From contig JAPKBY010000063.1 of the NCBI GenBank assembly GCA_028823185.1, forward strand, positions 1-7,990: DNA of 7,990 bases, in the 5' to 3' direction. The notes beneath the pieces are model-generated. The model was not told the origin of the DNA, did not search any database, and saw nothing but the letters and a program-made list of their open reading frames with translations. This document shows, piece after piece, positions 1 through 6,032 of this stretch. Made by a program: the position numbers and the translations under genes. This stretch comes from Planctomycetota bacterium. GTDB taxonomy: Bacteria > Planctomycetota > UBA1135 > GCA-002686595. Numbering within the stretch: position 1 is the stretch's first letter; every line of letters begins with the position of its first letter.

Positions 1-123
1 GGCGCAGGGGGACTCTGGATGGCAGCCATCATGATCCCGATCGCAGGCGCTTGGGCCTGGATCGGTCATAAGGCTGGGCGGATGCACCAAACGGCATCAC
101 GCGAAGTGGAGCTGAAGGCCTGA
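1..123 (+). CDS. C-terminal end of an unidentified membrane protein (5' truncated by window)
   Basis: Frame 1 is open from the first base to a TGA at 121-123 and gives about 40 residues. The visible part begins with a hydrophobic stretch (about residues 5-21, including MAAIMIPIAGAWAWIG) that looks like a last transmembrane helix. A short polar tail follows, with His, Lys and Arg and then the ending EVELKA. Positive charges directly after the helix (HKAGR) would place the C-terminus in the cytoplasm by the positive-inside rule. No family can be named from so little sequence. The stop codon lies inside a perfect stem-loop, which supports this being a genuine gene end. The next gene faces it from the other strand. 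Confidence 0.5.
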   Translation, partial: GAGGLWMAAIMIPIAGAWAWIGHKAGRMHQTASREVELKA

Positions 124-137
124 GCGAGGCTCAGGCC
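117..137. terminator. Stem-loop between convergent genes, candidate bidirectional terminator
   Basis: GGCCTGAGC at 117-125 and GCTCAGGCC at 129-137 are exact reverse complements separated by the 3-base loop GAG, giving a 9-bp GC-rich stem. It spans the TGA stop of the upstream + strand gene and lies 6 bases beyond the stop of the minus-strand lipoprotein gene, where a shared terminator would sit. No T-run follows on either strand, so it is not a textbook intrinsic terminator. It may act with Rho or as an mRNA 3'-end stabiliser. Confidence 0.45.
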
Positions 138-143
138 CACTCC

Positions 144-269
144 TTAGTCCTCTGAGGGTGTCTCCACAGCAGCTTCGCCTTCATCGCAGCATCCGCAGAT
201 GTCGGAGAGGCAGTCGCAGGAAGCGAGGAAGAGGCCGGCCAAGAGAGCGAAGGGGATTATTTTGATCAT
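144..269 (-). CDS. Small Cys-rich lipoprotein (41 aa, hypothetical)
   Basis: This short gene runs from ATG at 269-267 to a stop at 146-144. Residues 1-18 form a lipoprotein signal peptide: Lys3, a hydrophobic core, then the lipobox LASC with the lipidated Cys at 18. Residue 19 is Asp, which in E. coli retains a lipoprotein in the inner membrane; whether that rule holds here is unknown. The mature part is only 24 residues. It has Cys at 18, 20, 25, 27 and 28, then an acidic tail of Asp and Glu. The Cys group could bind metal or form disulfides, which is inference. An ATG at 422-420 is in frame, but it would put about 50 non-signal residues before the hydrophobic core and overlap the divergent neighbour, so the start at 269 is preferred. 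No strong Shine-Dalgarno is visible. Resemblance to small entericidin-like lipoproteins is superficial and I assign no function. Confidence 0.55.
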   Translation of the reverse strand: MIKIIPFALLAGLFLASCDCLSDICGCCDEGEAAVETPSED

Positions 270-399
270 CAGATTCTCTGTTTGTTTCGGGGTCAGTGAG
301 ACCTGATTGTGGTTCATGAGGGCGGATTCGGCAATCGCTATGTCGATATGTTGTAGGGAGCTAGGGCTGGGGATCGAGTGAGGTAGGATTCCACTGACG
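270..399. promoter_or_regulatory. Divergent intergenic region between lipoprotein and sulfotransferase genes
   Basis: This 130-base gap separates two genes reading away from each other, so it must carry or receive both promoters. I see no convincing -35/-10 pair on either strand. AGGTAGGA at 381-388 is a purine-rich, Shine-Dalgarno-like stretch for the + strand gene, but at 11 bases from the ATG at 400 it is rather distant. A TGA at 379-381, in frame with the sulfotransferase, rules out any longer start there. Confidence 0.35.
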
Positions 400-1446
400 A
401 TGCTCGCCCCTCCGGTTTTCATCCTTGGGAGCCCCCGATCGGGGACGACCCTGCTCTCGCACCTTCTCCTCTCGTCAGGAGGCTTCGCTGTCGTGCGCAG
501 TGAACTCCACGCGATGAATATCGTCGGACCCCGCTATGGCGGTCTAACTAGCGAGTCAGACAGGGAGGCCTTGATCGAGGCTTGGCTTGGGACGGAGGTA
601 CATCAACGAACCGGCGTCTCCGATGCGCGCCTAGCCGAGCTCGTCCGGAGTGATGTGCGCTCTGCTGCAGACTTCCTCGGAGCTGTGATGAGCGAGGTCT
701 GCGCACTCCAAGGCGCCAAGCGCTGGTCGGATTGCACGCCGGAAAACGTGGCCTATATCGAGCTCTTAGCGAGCGCCTTTCCAGAGGCTCGCTTCCTCCA
801 TGTGGTCAGAGACGGGCGCGACGTCGCAGCCTCTATGGCGAAGCGCGGCATCGCGAACGCCTCGGCAAGAGACGAGGGCAGAGAGATCGAAGTGTCCGCT
901 GCCCTCTGGGAGTGGTTCGTGACAGCCGGGCGCCGAGGCTGCGAGGCCTTGCCTGAACGCTCGATGGAGGTGCGCTATGAAGCGCTCGTCGGCGATCGCG
1001 CAGGCACCCTCGCGCAGATCTCTGAGTTCTTGAAGCATGAGATCGACATTGAGCGCGTCGAAGAGATCGCTCTTGGTTCTGTCTCCAAGCCGAACACCTC
1101 TTTTGAGGAGGATCTAAACGCCGGGAGCTTTCAGCCCGTGGAGCGCTGGCGAAGCTCGCTCTCCAAAGATGAGCTCGCGAAGGTCGAAGCCATCGTGGGG
1201 GAGAAGCTGAGCGAGCTCGGTTATGAGCGATCACTGGCCAGGGAGAGCCTCCCGCTGGATGACGGTCTGAAGGCTCGCTATCACCGGAGCTATGCGGTGC
1301 GGCAGTGGTTGAAGACCAGGACTCCTCTAGGGCGTCGGACTGACGCCTCGGCGCTCGATGATTTCGAGGGCGCCGCTGCAGATGATCCCTCTCTGCGCCC
1401 AGCGGACCACGCGGACTATATCCGCGAAGTCGTCAGCAAGCTTTGA
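400..1446 (+). CDS. Sulfotransferase family protein (PAPS-dependent)
   Basis: This 348-residue protein belongs to the sulfotransferase superfamily (Sulfotransfer_3 type). Such enzymes move a sulfuryl group from 3'-phosphoadenosine-5'-phosphosulfate to an acceptor alcohol, amine, sugar or peptide. The 5'-phosphosulfate-binding loop is at residues 7-17 (FILGSPRSGTT). The 3'-phosphate-binding motif is at 135-146 (VVRDGRDVAASM), with Arg138 and Ser145 as expected ligands. A DCTPEN segment (111-116) and a later VERWRSSLS segment (247-255) are also typical of the family. No signal peptide or membrane helix is seen, so it should be cytoplasmic. The last 70 residues are poorly conserved by eye. The start is the first ATG after an in-frame stop at 379-381. 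The acceptor cannot be inferred: no glycan, lipid or PAPS-synthesis genes lie beside it. It ends 8 bases before the convergent dapA stop, with no clear terminator between. Confidence 0.88.
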   Translation: MLAPPVFILGSPRSGTTLLSHLLLSSGGFAVVRSELHAMNIVGPRYGGLTSESDREALIEAWLGTEVHQRTGVSDARLAELVRSDVRSAADFLGAVMSEVCALQGAKRWSDCTPENVAYIELLASAFPEARFLHVVRDGRDVAASMAKRGIANASARDEGREIEVSAALWEWFVTAGRRGCEALPERSMEVRYEALVGDRAGTLAQISEFLKHEIDIERVEEIALGSVSKPNTSFEEDLNAGSFQPVERWRSSLSKDELAKVEAIVGEKLSELGYERSLARESLPLDDGLKARYHRSYAVRQWLKTRTPLGRRTDASALDDFEGAAADDPSLRPADHADYIREVVSKL

Positions 1447-1454
1447 GCGTGAGC

Positions 1455-2363
1455 TCAGCTCTTTGCGAGCTCGCGATCGAGCAGGCCGGCTGAGAGGAGG
1501 GCTGCTTCGAGCATGTGCTCGCTCTCCTTCTCGAGCGGAGCGAGGGGCGCACGAACATCAGGGGTCGTGCCGTAGATGCGGGAGAGCGCCCACTTGAGCG
1601 GGACCGGGCTGGGCTCCACAAAGAGCGCCTCTGCGATCGGTCGGATGCGTGCGGTGAGCTTCGAGGCGCGCTCTGGTTCGCGCTCAGGCCCGCCTACGCG
1701 GAAGAGATCGGCGACCTCTTGGGGAAGGAGGTTGGCGGTGACCGTGATCGAGCCGCACGCGCCAAGCGAGACGTATTCAGTGAGGAGGGAGTCCTCACCG
1801 CAGAAGACGTCTAGCGCGTCGAGGACGAGGTGACGCCTGGCGCGTTCGAGACCGCTCGCGGCCTCCTTGATCGCGACGATCGTCTCGTGGGTGTTTGCGA
1901 GCTCAGCGGCGAGGTCTGGGTCGAGGTCGCAGCCAGTGCGTGAGGGGTTGTTGTAGAGGAAGATCGGGAGCTTTGTGGCTTCAGCGATCGTTCCAAAGTG
2001 GAGCTTGAGGCCGTTCCGTGAGGGCTTGTTGTAGTAGGGGGTGACGACGAGCAGGGCGTCGCAGCCGATCTCCTCTGCGTAGAGCGCGAGCTGAACCGTC
2101 TCCGCCGTATTGTTCGTGCCGACTCCAGCGAGGATCGGGACTCTTCCTGCCGCGTGCTCTGTCGCTGCGCTCAGCACCTTGCGCCGCTCGTAGTCATTGA
2201 GTGTCACGGACTCAGCCGTCGTCCCGCAGATGAGGAGTCCGTCGCTGCCCACGTCAATGTGGAAGTCGATCAGGGCGTAGAGTTGATCGAGGTCCAAGCG
2301 ACCCTTTGAGAAGAGGGTCGGGAGGGCGACGAAGCTGCCGTGAAAGGGGGAGTGTGAGCTCAT
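1455..2363 (-). CDS. dapA: 4-hydroxy-tetrahydrodipicolinate synthase (DapA)
   Basis: DapA condenses pyruvate with aspartate semialdehyde in the first committed step of lysine and diaminopimelate synthesis, in the cytoplasm. The 302-residue protein is a class I aldolase TIM barrel. The Schiff-base lysine is Lys166 in VAIKEA and the catalytic tyrosine is Tyr137 in YNNPSRTG. The triad threonine lies in GTTAES (47-52) and the second triad tyrosine in TPYYNKP (108-114). Arg142 of PSRTG binds the aspartate-semialdehyde carboxylate and separates true DapA from N-acetylneuraminate lyase relatives; PVPLKWAL (253-260) is also DapA-like. The one departure is Ala50 where the family usually has Gly (GTTGES). 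The ATG overlaps the TGA of pdxJ in the sequence ATGA, so it is probably translated by coupling from pdxJ. No independent Shine-Dalgarno is visible. Confidence 0.95.
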   Translation of the reverse strand: MSSHSPFHGSFVALPTLFSKGRLDLDQLYALIDFHIDVGSDGLLICGTTAESVTLNDYERRKVLSAATEHAAGRVPILAGVGTNNTAETVQLALYAEEIGCDALLVVTPYYNKPSRNGLKLHFGTIAEATKLPIFLYNNPSRTGCDLDPDLAAELANTHETIVAIKEAASGLERARRHLVLDALDVFCGEDSLLTEYVSLGACGSITVTANLLPQEVADLFRVGGPEREPERASKLTARIRPIAEALFVEPSPVPLKWALSRIYGTTPDVRAPLAPLEKESEHMLEAALLSAGLLDRELAKS

Positions 2364-3088
2364 GAGTTTGCTTGAGAGATCACAGCCTTCATTGTTCGGA
2401 CGGCAGTATCAACACCAACGGTCAAGGCTTCTGAGACGATCGCGAAGCCGATGTTGAGCTCTTCGAGGTGGGGGAGTCGAGCGACGGGTGTGACGTTCGT
2501 GAGGTCGAGGCCGTGCCCAGCGTTGACACCTAGGCCTAAACTGTGAGCGAGCTCGCAAGCGCTCCGGAGGCGATCGAGCTCTGCCTCACGCGTTTCAGCC
2601 TTGGCGTTCGCATAGGAGCCGGTGTGGAGTTCGATATAACGACAGCCGGCTAGGGCGGAGGCTTCGACCGCGTCGAGGTCTGGGTCGATGAAGGCGCTCA
2701 CGATCCCGCCGCGCTCTGCGAGCGCTGCGCTGACCTCGCGGACGCGCTCGAGCTCCTTGCGGACGTCGAGTCCGCCCTCTGTCGTCACCTCTTGGCGATT
2801 CTCCGGTACGAGGCAGAAGAGCTCAGCCCCGCTCTCGAGTGCGATGGACACCATCTCTGGGGCGAGCGCGAGCTCGAGATTGAGCGGCGTCGTGACCGCT
2901 GCTCGCAGGCGGCGCACGTCCTCATCTTGGATGTGCCTGCGATCGAAGCGCAGGTGACAGGTGATTCCGTCGGCGCCAGCGGCCTCACAGGCCAAGGCCC
3001 AGGCGATAGGGTCGGGTTCGCTCTCGCGCCGCGCCTGCCGAACGGTCGCGACGTGGTCGATGTTTACATGCAAGCGAACCTGGTCCAT
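2360..3088 (-). CDS. pdxJ: Pyridoxine 5'-phosphate synthase (PdxJ)
   Basis: PdxJ closes the pyridine ring from 1-deoxyxylulose 5-phosphate and 3-amino-2-oxopropyl phosphate in the DXP-dependent vitamin B6 pathway. The 242-residue length matches E. coli (243). Seen in order: VNIDHVATVRQAR (8-20), with the substrate-binding Asn9, Asp11, His12 and Arg20; GADGIT (38-43); His45, Arg47 and His52 in the HLR-DRRHI motif; Glu72; LVPENRQEVTTEGGLD (93-108); NAGHGL (189-194), with catalytic His192; and NIG (212-214). Two normally conserved positions are changed: position 48 is Phe instead of Glu (HLRFDRRH), and position 215 is Phe instead of His (NIGFAI). The core catalytic residues His45, Glu72 and His192 remain. 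On the coding strand AGGA lies 7 bases before the ATG, a reasonable ribosome-binding site. It is the first gene of a two-gene operon with dapA and diverges from rsmD. Confidence 0.95.
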   Translation of the reverse strand: MDQVRLHVNIDHVATVRQARRESEPDPIAWALACEAAGADGITCHLRFDRRHIQDEDVRRLRAAVTTPLNLELALAPEMVSIALESGAELFCLVPENRQEVTTEGGLDVRKELERVREVSAALAERGGIVSAFIDPDLDAVEASALAGCRYIELHTGSYANAKAETREAELDRLRSACELAHSLGLGVNAGHGLDLTNVTPVARLPHLEELNIGFAIVSEALTVGVDTAVRTMKAVISQANS

Positions 3089-3184
3089 GTGAGGATCCTA
3101 AGGAGCAGAGGTAGGCACTTTCAAAGATGTCTTATTCCGAAGAGCTCCTCGCCTCCGGCTGCAGAGTCCGTAACCTCGACCGCT
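3089..3184. promoter_or_regulatory. Divergent spacer between pdxJ and rsmD
   Basis: This 96-base gap should contain the promoters of both divergent genes if rsmD begins at 3185. I see no clear sigma-70-like boxes. An ATG at 3127 opens a 60-codon frame that runs into rsmD in a different frame; its product resembles nothing known to me and I do not call it. An in-frame GTG at 3089 could lengthen rsmD by 32 residues, but the added sequence does not match the family. Confidence 0.3.
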
Positions 3185-3754
3185 GTGCGGATCATTGCTG
3201 GAGAACACCGTGGTCGAAAGATCATTGCGCCCCCTGGGAAGGGGACCCGTCCGATGTTGGATCGGGTGAGAGAGGCTGTCTTCTCTTCCCTTGGAGAGCA
3301 GGTCGTTGACGCCAGGGTCCTTGACCTCTTCTCTGGTTCAGGGAGTCTTGGGCTCGAGGCCTTGAGTCGAGGGGCCGCGAGCGCGCGCTTTGTGGAGAAG
3401 GGGCGTGAGGCGCAGAAGGCGATTTTAGAGAACATAGCGACGCTTGGCTTAGAGGACCGCGCTGAGCTCCTCACTAGTGACGCGTTCAGCCAGCGCGCTC
3501 GGAGCGCCCCCCTTGGGGGAGAGGGGCCTTGGGCAGACCTCGTCCTTCTTGATCCGCCTTATCCGATGGTCAGGGGAGAGGAGCGCGGTCTCGTCTTGGA
3601 TTTGATCGGAGCGATCAGAGCTGAGAGCCTCGCAGAGGGCGGGGTCATCGTTCTTCACGTCCCGAAGAGGGCGATGAGGGCTGAGGAGTTTGGCGTTGAT
3701 GTCAGCGCAAACGAACGCACCTACGGCAGCACGGCGATCTGGTATCTCAGCTAG
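3185..3754 (+). CDS. rsmD: 16S rRNA (guanine(966)-N2)-methyltransferase (RsmD)
   Basis: RsmD methylates G966 of 16S rRNA in the 30S subunit, using S-adenosylmethionine. The frame is open far upstream, but only because it runs antisense through pdxJ. The family N-terminus (M-RIIAG--RG-K) begins exactly at the GTG at 3185, giving RIIAGEHRGRKI and a 189-residue protein of normal length. Seen in order: TRPMLDRVREAVFSSL (21-36), the family's RP-x-x-DRVRE-x-x-F element; the SAM-binding motif DLFSGSGSLGLEALSRGA (47-64); the acidic ribose-binding Glu71; and the catalytic DPPY (123-126). The insert between residues 100 and 116 looks slightly long and glycine-rich. No Shine-Dalgarno precedes the GTG. 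Its last 8 bases overlap the end of the convergent DUF454 gene. Confidence 0.92.
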   Translation: MRIIAGEHRGRKIIAPPGKGTRPMLDRVREAVFSSLGEQVVDARVLDLFSGSGSLGLEALSRGAASARFVEKGREAQKAILENIATLGLEDRAELLTSDAFSQRARSAPLGGEGPWADLVLLDPPYPMVRGEERGLVLDLIGAIRAESLAEGGVIVLHVPKRAMRAEEFGVDVSANERTYGSTAIWYLS

Positions 3755-4232
3755 GAGTCCCGCTTTCGCCCGAGTCTGTTGGCCTCGAGAGGATGAACCA
3801 GACGCCGAAGATGCCGACCGCTCCGACGCCGACGCGTAAGAGCACGAGCTCCTCTGGGAGACCGAAGATCGCAGCGTAGCCCACGAAGAGGCTCGCGAGG
3901 CTCACGGCGACGAGCTTGATACGCAGGGAGATCCCATGCCCAGCCCTGTAACGGCGCACCCTCTCTCCGAAGAGTCGGTTGTTGACCAGCCACTCATAGA
4001 ATCTCTTCGAAGATCGCGCGAAGCAGGCGGCTGCGAGCAGCATGAAAGGGGTCGTTGGAAGCCCCGGGAGGAGCACCCCGATCATCCCAAGGCCGACGAA
4101 GAGGAATCCAAGCATGAGCCAGAGCGCACGTTTGAGAGGGCTACGAGAGACCTCGATGTCCTGATCCGCGTATGCATCTAGAGCCTTCTGGTCGGCTTTT
4201 TCTTCGCTGGTGGAGATATTGAGCTCAGTCAA
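3747..4232 (-). CDS. DUF454 (YbaN-like) inner membrane protein
   Basis: This 161-residue protein carries the hallmark DUF454 core. It has GLGMIGVLLPGLPTTPFMLL (47-66), FARSS (71-75) and WLVNNRLFG (81-89), then a basic RVRRYRAGHGISLRIK segment (91-106). Predicted membrane segments are at about 36-56, a short one at 60-71, 107-125 and 130-148. YbaN-type proteins have no established biochemical function. Compared with the E. coli protein (about 125 residues) it has a roughly 33-residue acidic N-terminal extension and a short Ser/Gly/Pro C-terminal tail. The start is TTG at 4232-4230. No ATG or GTG is found in frame nearby upstream, and the next in-frame ATG (residue 40) would cut into the first helix. 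No Shine-Dalgarno is visible. It diverges from recN with only about 50 bases between and converges on rsmD with an 8-base overlap. Confidence 0.85.
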   Translation of the reverse strand: MTELNISTSEEKADQKALDAYADQDIEVSRSPLKRALWLMLGFLFVGLGMIGVLLPGLPTTPFMLLAAACFARSSKRFYEWLVNNRLFGERVRRYRAGHGISLRIKLVAVSLASLFVGYAAIFGLPEELVLLRVGVGAVGIFGVWFILSRPTDSGESGTPS

Positions 4233-4283
4233 AACTAGGACTTCGTTGCAACCAACCGCTCGCGAGTCGATCCTTTGGGGGCT

Positions 4284-6032
4284 GTGTTAGTTGAACTGTC
4301 CATTCGAGACCTCGCGCTGTTCGAGGATGCCTCTTTCTCTTTCGGGGAGGGGTTGAATTGCATCACCGGTGAGACCGGAGCAGGGAAGAGTCTATTCATT
4401 GGAGCGCTGAAGCTCTTGCTCGGAGAACGTCCAAAAGGAAAGTTAGTCCGAGAAGGGGCGAAGGAGGCTCGCGTAGAGGGGCTCTTTGCCTTTCCTTCCG
4501 ACAGCGTGCCACCGCGCCTCGAGAGCTTTCTGGCAGAGCACGCGCCTGAGGTCTTGGCAGAGCGCGATGGAGAGGAGGATTTGGAGCTGGTCTTGATCAG
4601 GCGACTTCGAACGGACGGGAAGACTCAAGGCAAGCTGAACGGGCAGGCTGTCACCCAGCGCTTATTGAGAGAGCTCTCCGGGACGCTGATTGAGATTCAT
4701 GGACAACATGAGGGGCAGGCGCTGTTCGAGACTAGAGAGCAAGTGGCCCTCTTGGACGCATACGGAGGGAATGAAGGCTTCCGTCAAACGTATTCCACGC
4801 TCCGTCGCGAGTGGTTGAGCTTGGTTGAGCAGCTGGCCTCCTTCGAAGAGGGCGCGCGAAACAGAACAGATCGTTTAGATCTCGTGCGCTTTCAAGCGGG
4901 CGAGCTCGAAGAGGCAGGGATCACGCTTGAGGAGTGGCGCGAGCTGACGGAAGAGCGCGAGCGCTTGCGCCACGCTGATGATCTCCTCGGTGAGGTCGGC
5001 GGCGCCTTGGAAGATCTCGACGGCGAGAGCGGATCTGCGCTCACCAAAGTACAAGCAGCAGTCACCGCGCTCGGGCGTTGGGAGGTGAGGATCGCTGAGC
5101 TCGGGGAGCCCGCAGAGGCGCTGCGGGAGGCTTCCTTGCATCTCAGCGAGGCGGCAGAGGCGTTGGCGCGTTTTGTAGACGGCGTAGAGGTCTCACCCGG
5201 CAGGCTGGAAGAGGTCGAGTCACGCCTCGCTCTAGTCGAACGCTTAGCGAAGAAGCACAGCACAGATGTGGCAGGCGTGGTCGCGCTCCGCGACCGCCTC
5301 GCGGTCGAGCTTGAGGAGTTGGAAGGAGGCGCAGGTAGCACCGAAGAGCTTGAGCTCGAGGTCGCCGCCGCAGAAGGGCGCCTCAGCGAGGCAGCGGCAG
5401 CGCTCACGAAGAGGCGACGCGCGCTCCGGAAGAAGCTGAAGGACGCCGTTGAGAGTTCGCTCGGGGATCTCGGTCTCGAGCGCGCTGAGTTTGGGGTCCT
5501 TGTTGAGCCGAAGAGCGAGGAGCTCACTGATTCTCCAAACGCCACTGCTGCTAAGAATAAATCCCGTCGTTTTGGGCTGGATGGGGCGGATGAGGTGGCA
5601 TTCCAGCTCGCGGCGAATCCAGGAGAGGGCTTGAGCCCTCTCGCTCATGTGGCTTCCGGTGGAGAGGCTGCACGCATACTGCTCGCCCTCCGAGGGGCGC
5701 TGGCAGCAAAACAAACCATACCGACGATGGTCTTTGATGAGATCGACTCCGGGGTCGGAGGTCGCCTCGCACCTCGTGTGGGCGCTCATTTGAGGGACCT
5801 CGGTGTGCACCATCAGATCTTGTGCGTGACTCACTTGCCGGCGGTCGCAGCCGCCGCACATCAGCACCTCAAGGTCGAGAAAGGCACAAATGAAGGCCGC
5901 ACCAGCACGAAGGTCGCGGAGCTCGGAGCCCAAGAGAGGGTCCTTGAGGTGGCTGACATGATCGGCGGTGGCGCTGACGCTGAGACGGCTAGAGCTGAGG
6001 CGAGCCGTCTGCTGATTGAAGCTGCTGGATGA
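4284..6032 (+). CDS. recN: DNA repair protein RecN
   Basis: RecN is an SMC-like ATPase that acts early in double-strand-break repair with RecA. With the GTG start the protein has 582 residues. Seen in order: the N-terminal strand VELSIRDLALFEDASFSF; Walker A GETGAGKS (29-36); the Q-loop element IHGQHEGQ (138-145); a long Glu/Ala/Leu/Arg-rich helical region (about 169-397) forming the coiled-coil arms; the ABC signature SGGEAAR (458-464); Walker B MVFDEI (482-487); the D-loop DSGVGG (488-493); and the H-loop VTHLP with His517. E. coli RecN is about 553 residues. The GTG at 4284 aligns with the usual RecN N-terminus; the TTG at 4275 would add only three residues and cannot be excluded. Neither has a clear Shine-Dalgarno. 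Some motif residues differ from the usual forms: the signature is SGGEAAR instead of SGGELSR, HLPAVAA replaces HLPQVAA, and HGQHEGQ replaces HGQHEHQ. Confidence 0.94.
   Translation: MLVELSIRDLALFEDASFSFGEGLNCITGETGAGKSLFIGALKLLLGERPKGKLVREGAKEARVEGLFAFPSDSVPPRLESFLAEHAPEVLAERDGEEDLELVLIRRLRTDGKTQGKLNGQAVTQRLLRELSGTLIEIHGQHEGQALFETREQVALLDAYGGNEGFRQTYSTLRREWLSLVEQLASFEEGARNRTDRLDLVRFQAGELEEAGITLEEWRELTEERERLRHADDLLGEVGGALEDLDGESGSALTKVQAAVTALGRWEVRIAELGEPAEALREASLHLSEAAEALARFVDGVEVSPGRLEEVESRLALVERLAKKHSTDVAGVVALRDRLAVELEELEGGAGSTEELELEVAAAEGRLSEAAAALTKRRRALRKKLKDAVESSLGDLGLERAEFGVLVEPKSEELTDSPNATAAKNKSRRFGLDGADEVAFQLAANPGEGLSPLAHVASGGEAARILLALRGALAAKQTIPTMVFDEIDSGVGGRLAPRVGAHLRDLGVHHQILCVTHLPAVAAAAHQHLKVEKGTNEGRTSTKVAELGAQERVLEVADMIGGGADAETARAEASRLLIEAAG

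Noticed and set aside
144..422. Longer 92-residue version of the lipoprotein gene starting at 422
   Set aside because: It would bury the lipoprotein signal peptide about 50 residues inside the protein and overlap the start of the divergent sulfotransferase gene. The ATG at 269 places the signal peptide at the N-terminus.
433..444. Perfect 12-bp palindrome CCCCGATCGGGG as an operator site
   Set aside because: It lies inside the codons for the invariant phosphosulfate-binding loop (Ser-Pro-Arg-Ser-Gly) and is explained by codon choice.
833..1234. 133-residue Arg/Ser-rich frame antisense to the sulfotransferase gene
   Set aside because: It covers the conserved 3'-phosphate-binding region of the sulfotransferase and has no protein-like features of its own.
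1445..1456. GAGC-GTGA-GCTC as a terminator between the sulfotransferase and dapA genes
   Set aside because: The stem is only 4 bp with no T-run on either strand, too weak to call.
2792..3184. Upstream extension of the rsmD frame to 2792
   Set aside because: The extension runs antisense through the conserved pdxJ gene. The RsmD family N-terminus begins at the GTG at 3185.
3127..3309. 60-residue frame opening with MSYSEELLASG in the pdxJ-rsmD spacer
   Set aside because: It runs into rsmD in another frame, has no clear ribosome-binding site at a useful distance and resembles no known protein. It is probably chance.
4892..5545. 217-residue Ser/Arg-rich open frame antisense to recN
   Set aside because: Its composition is that of the reverse complement of a Glu/Ala/Leu-rich coiled coil; it has no domain and no start signal.
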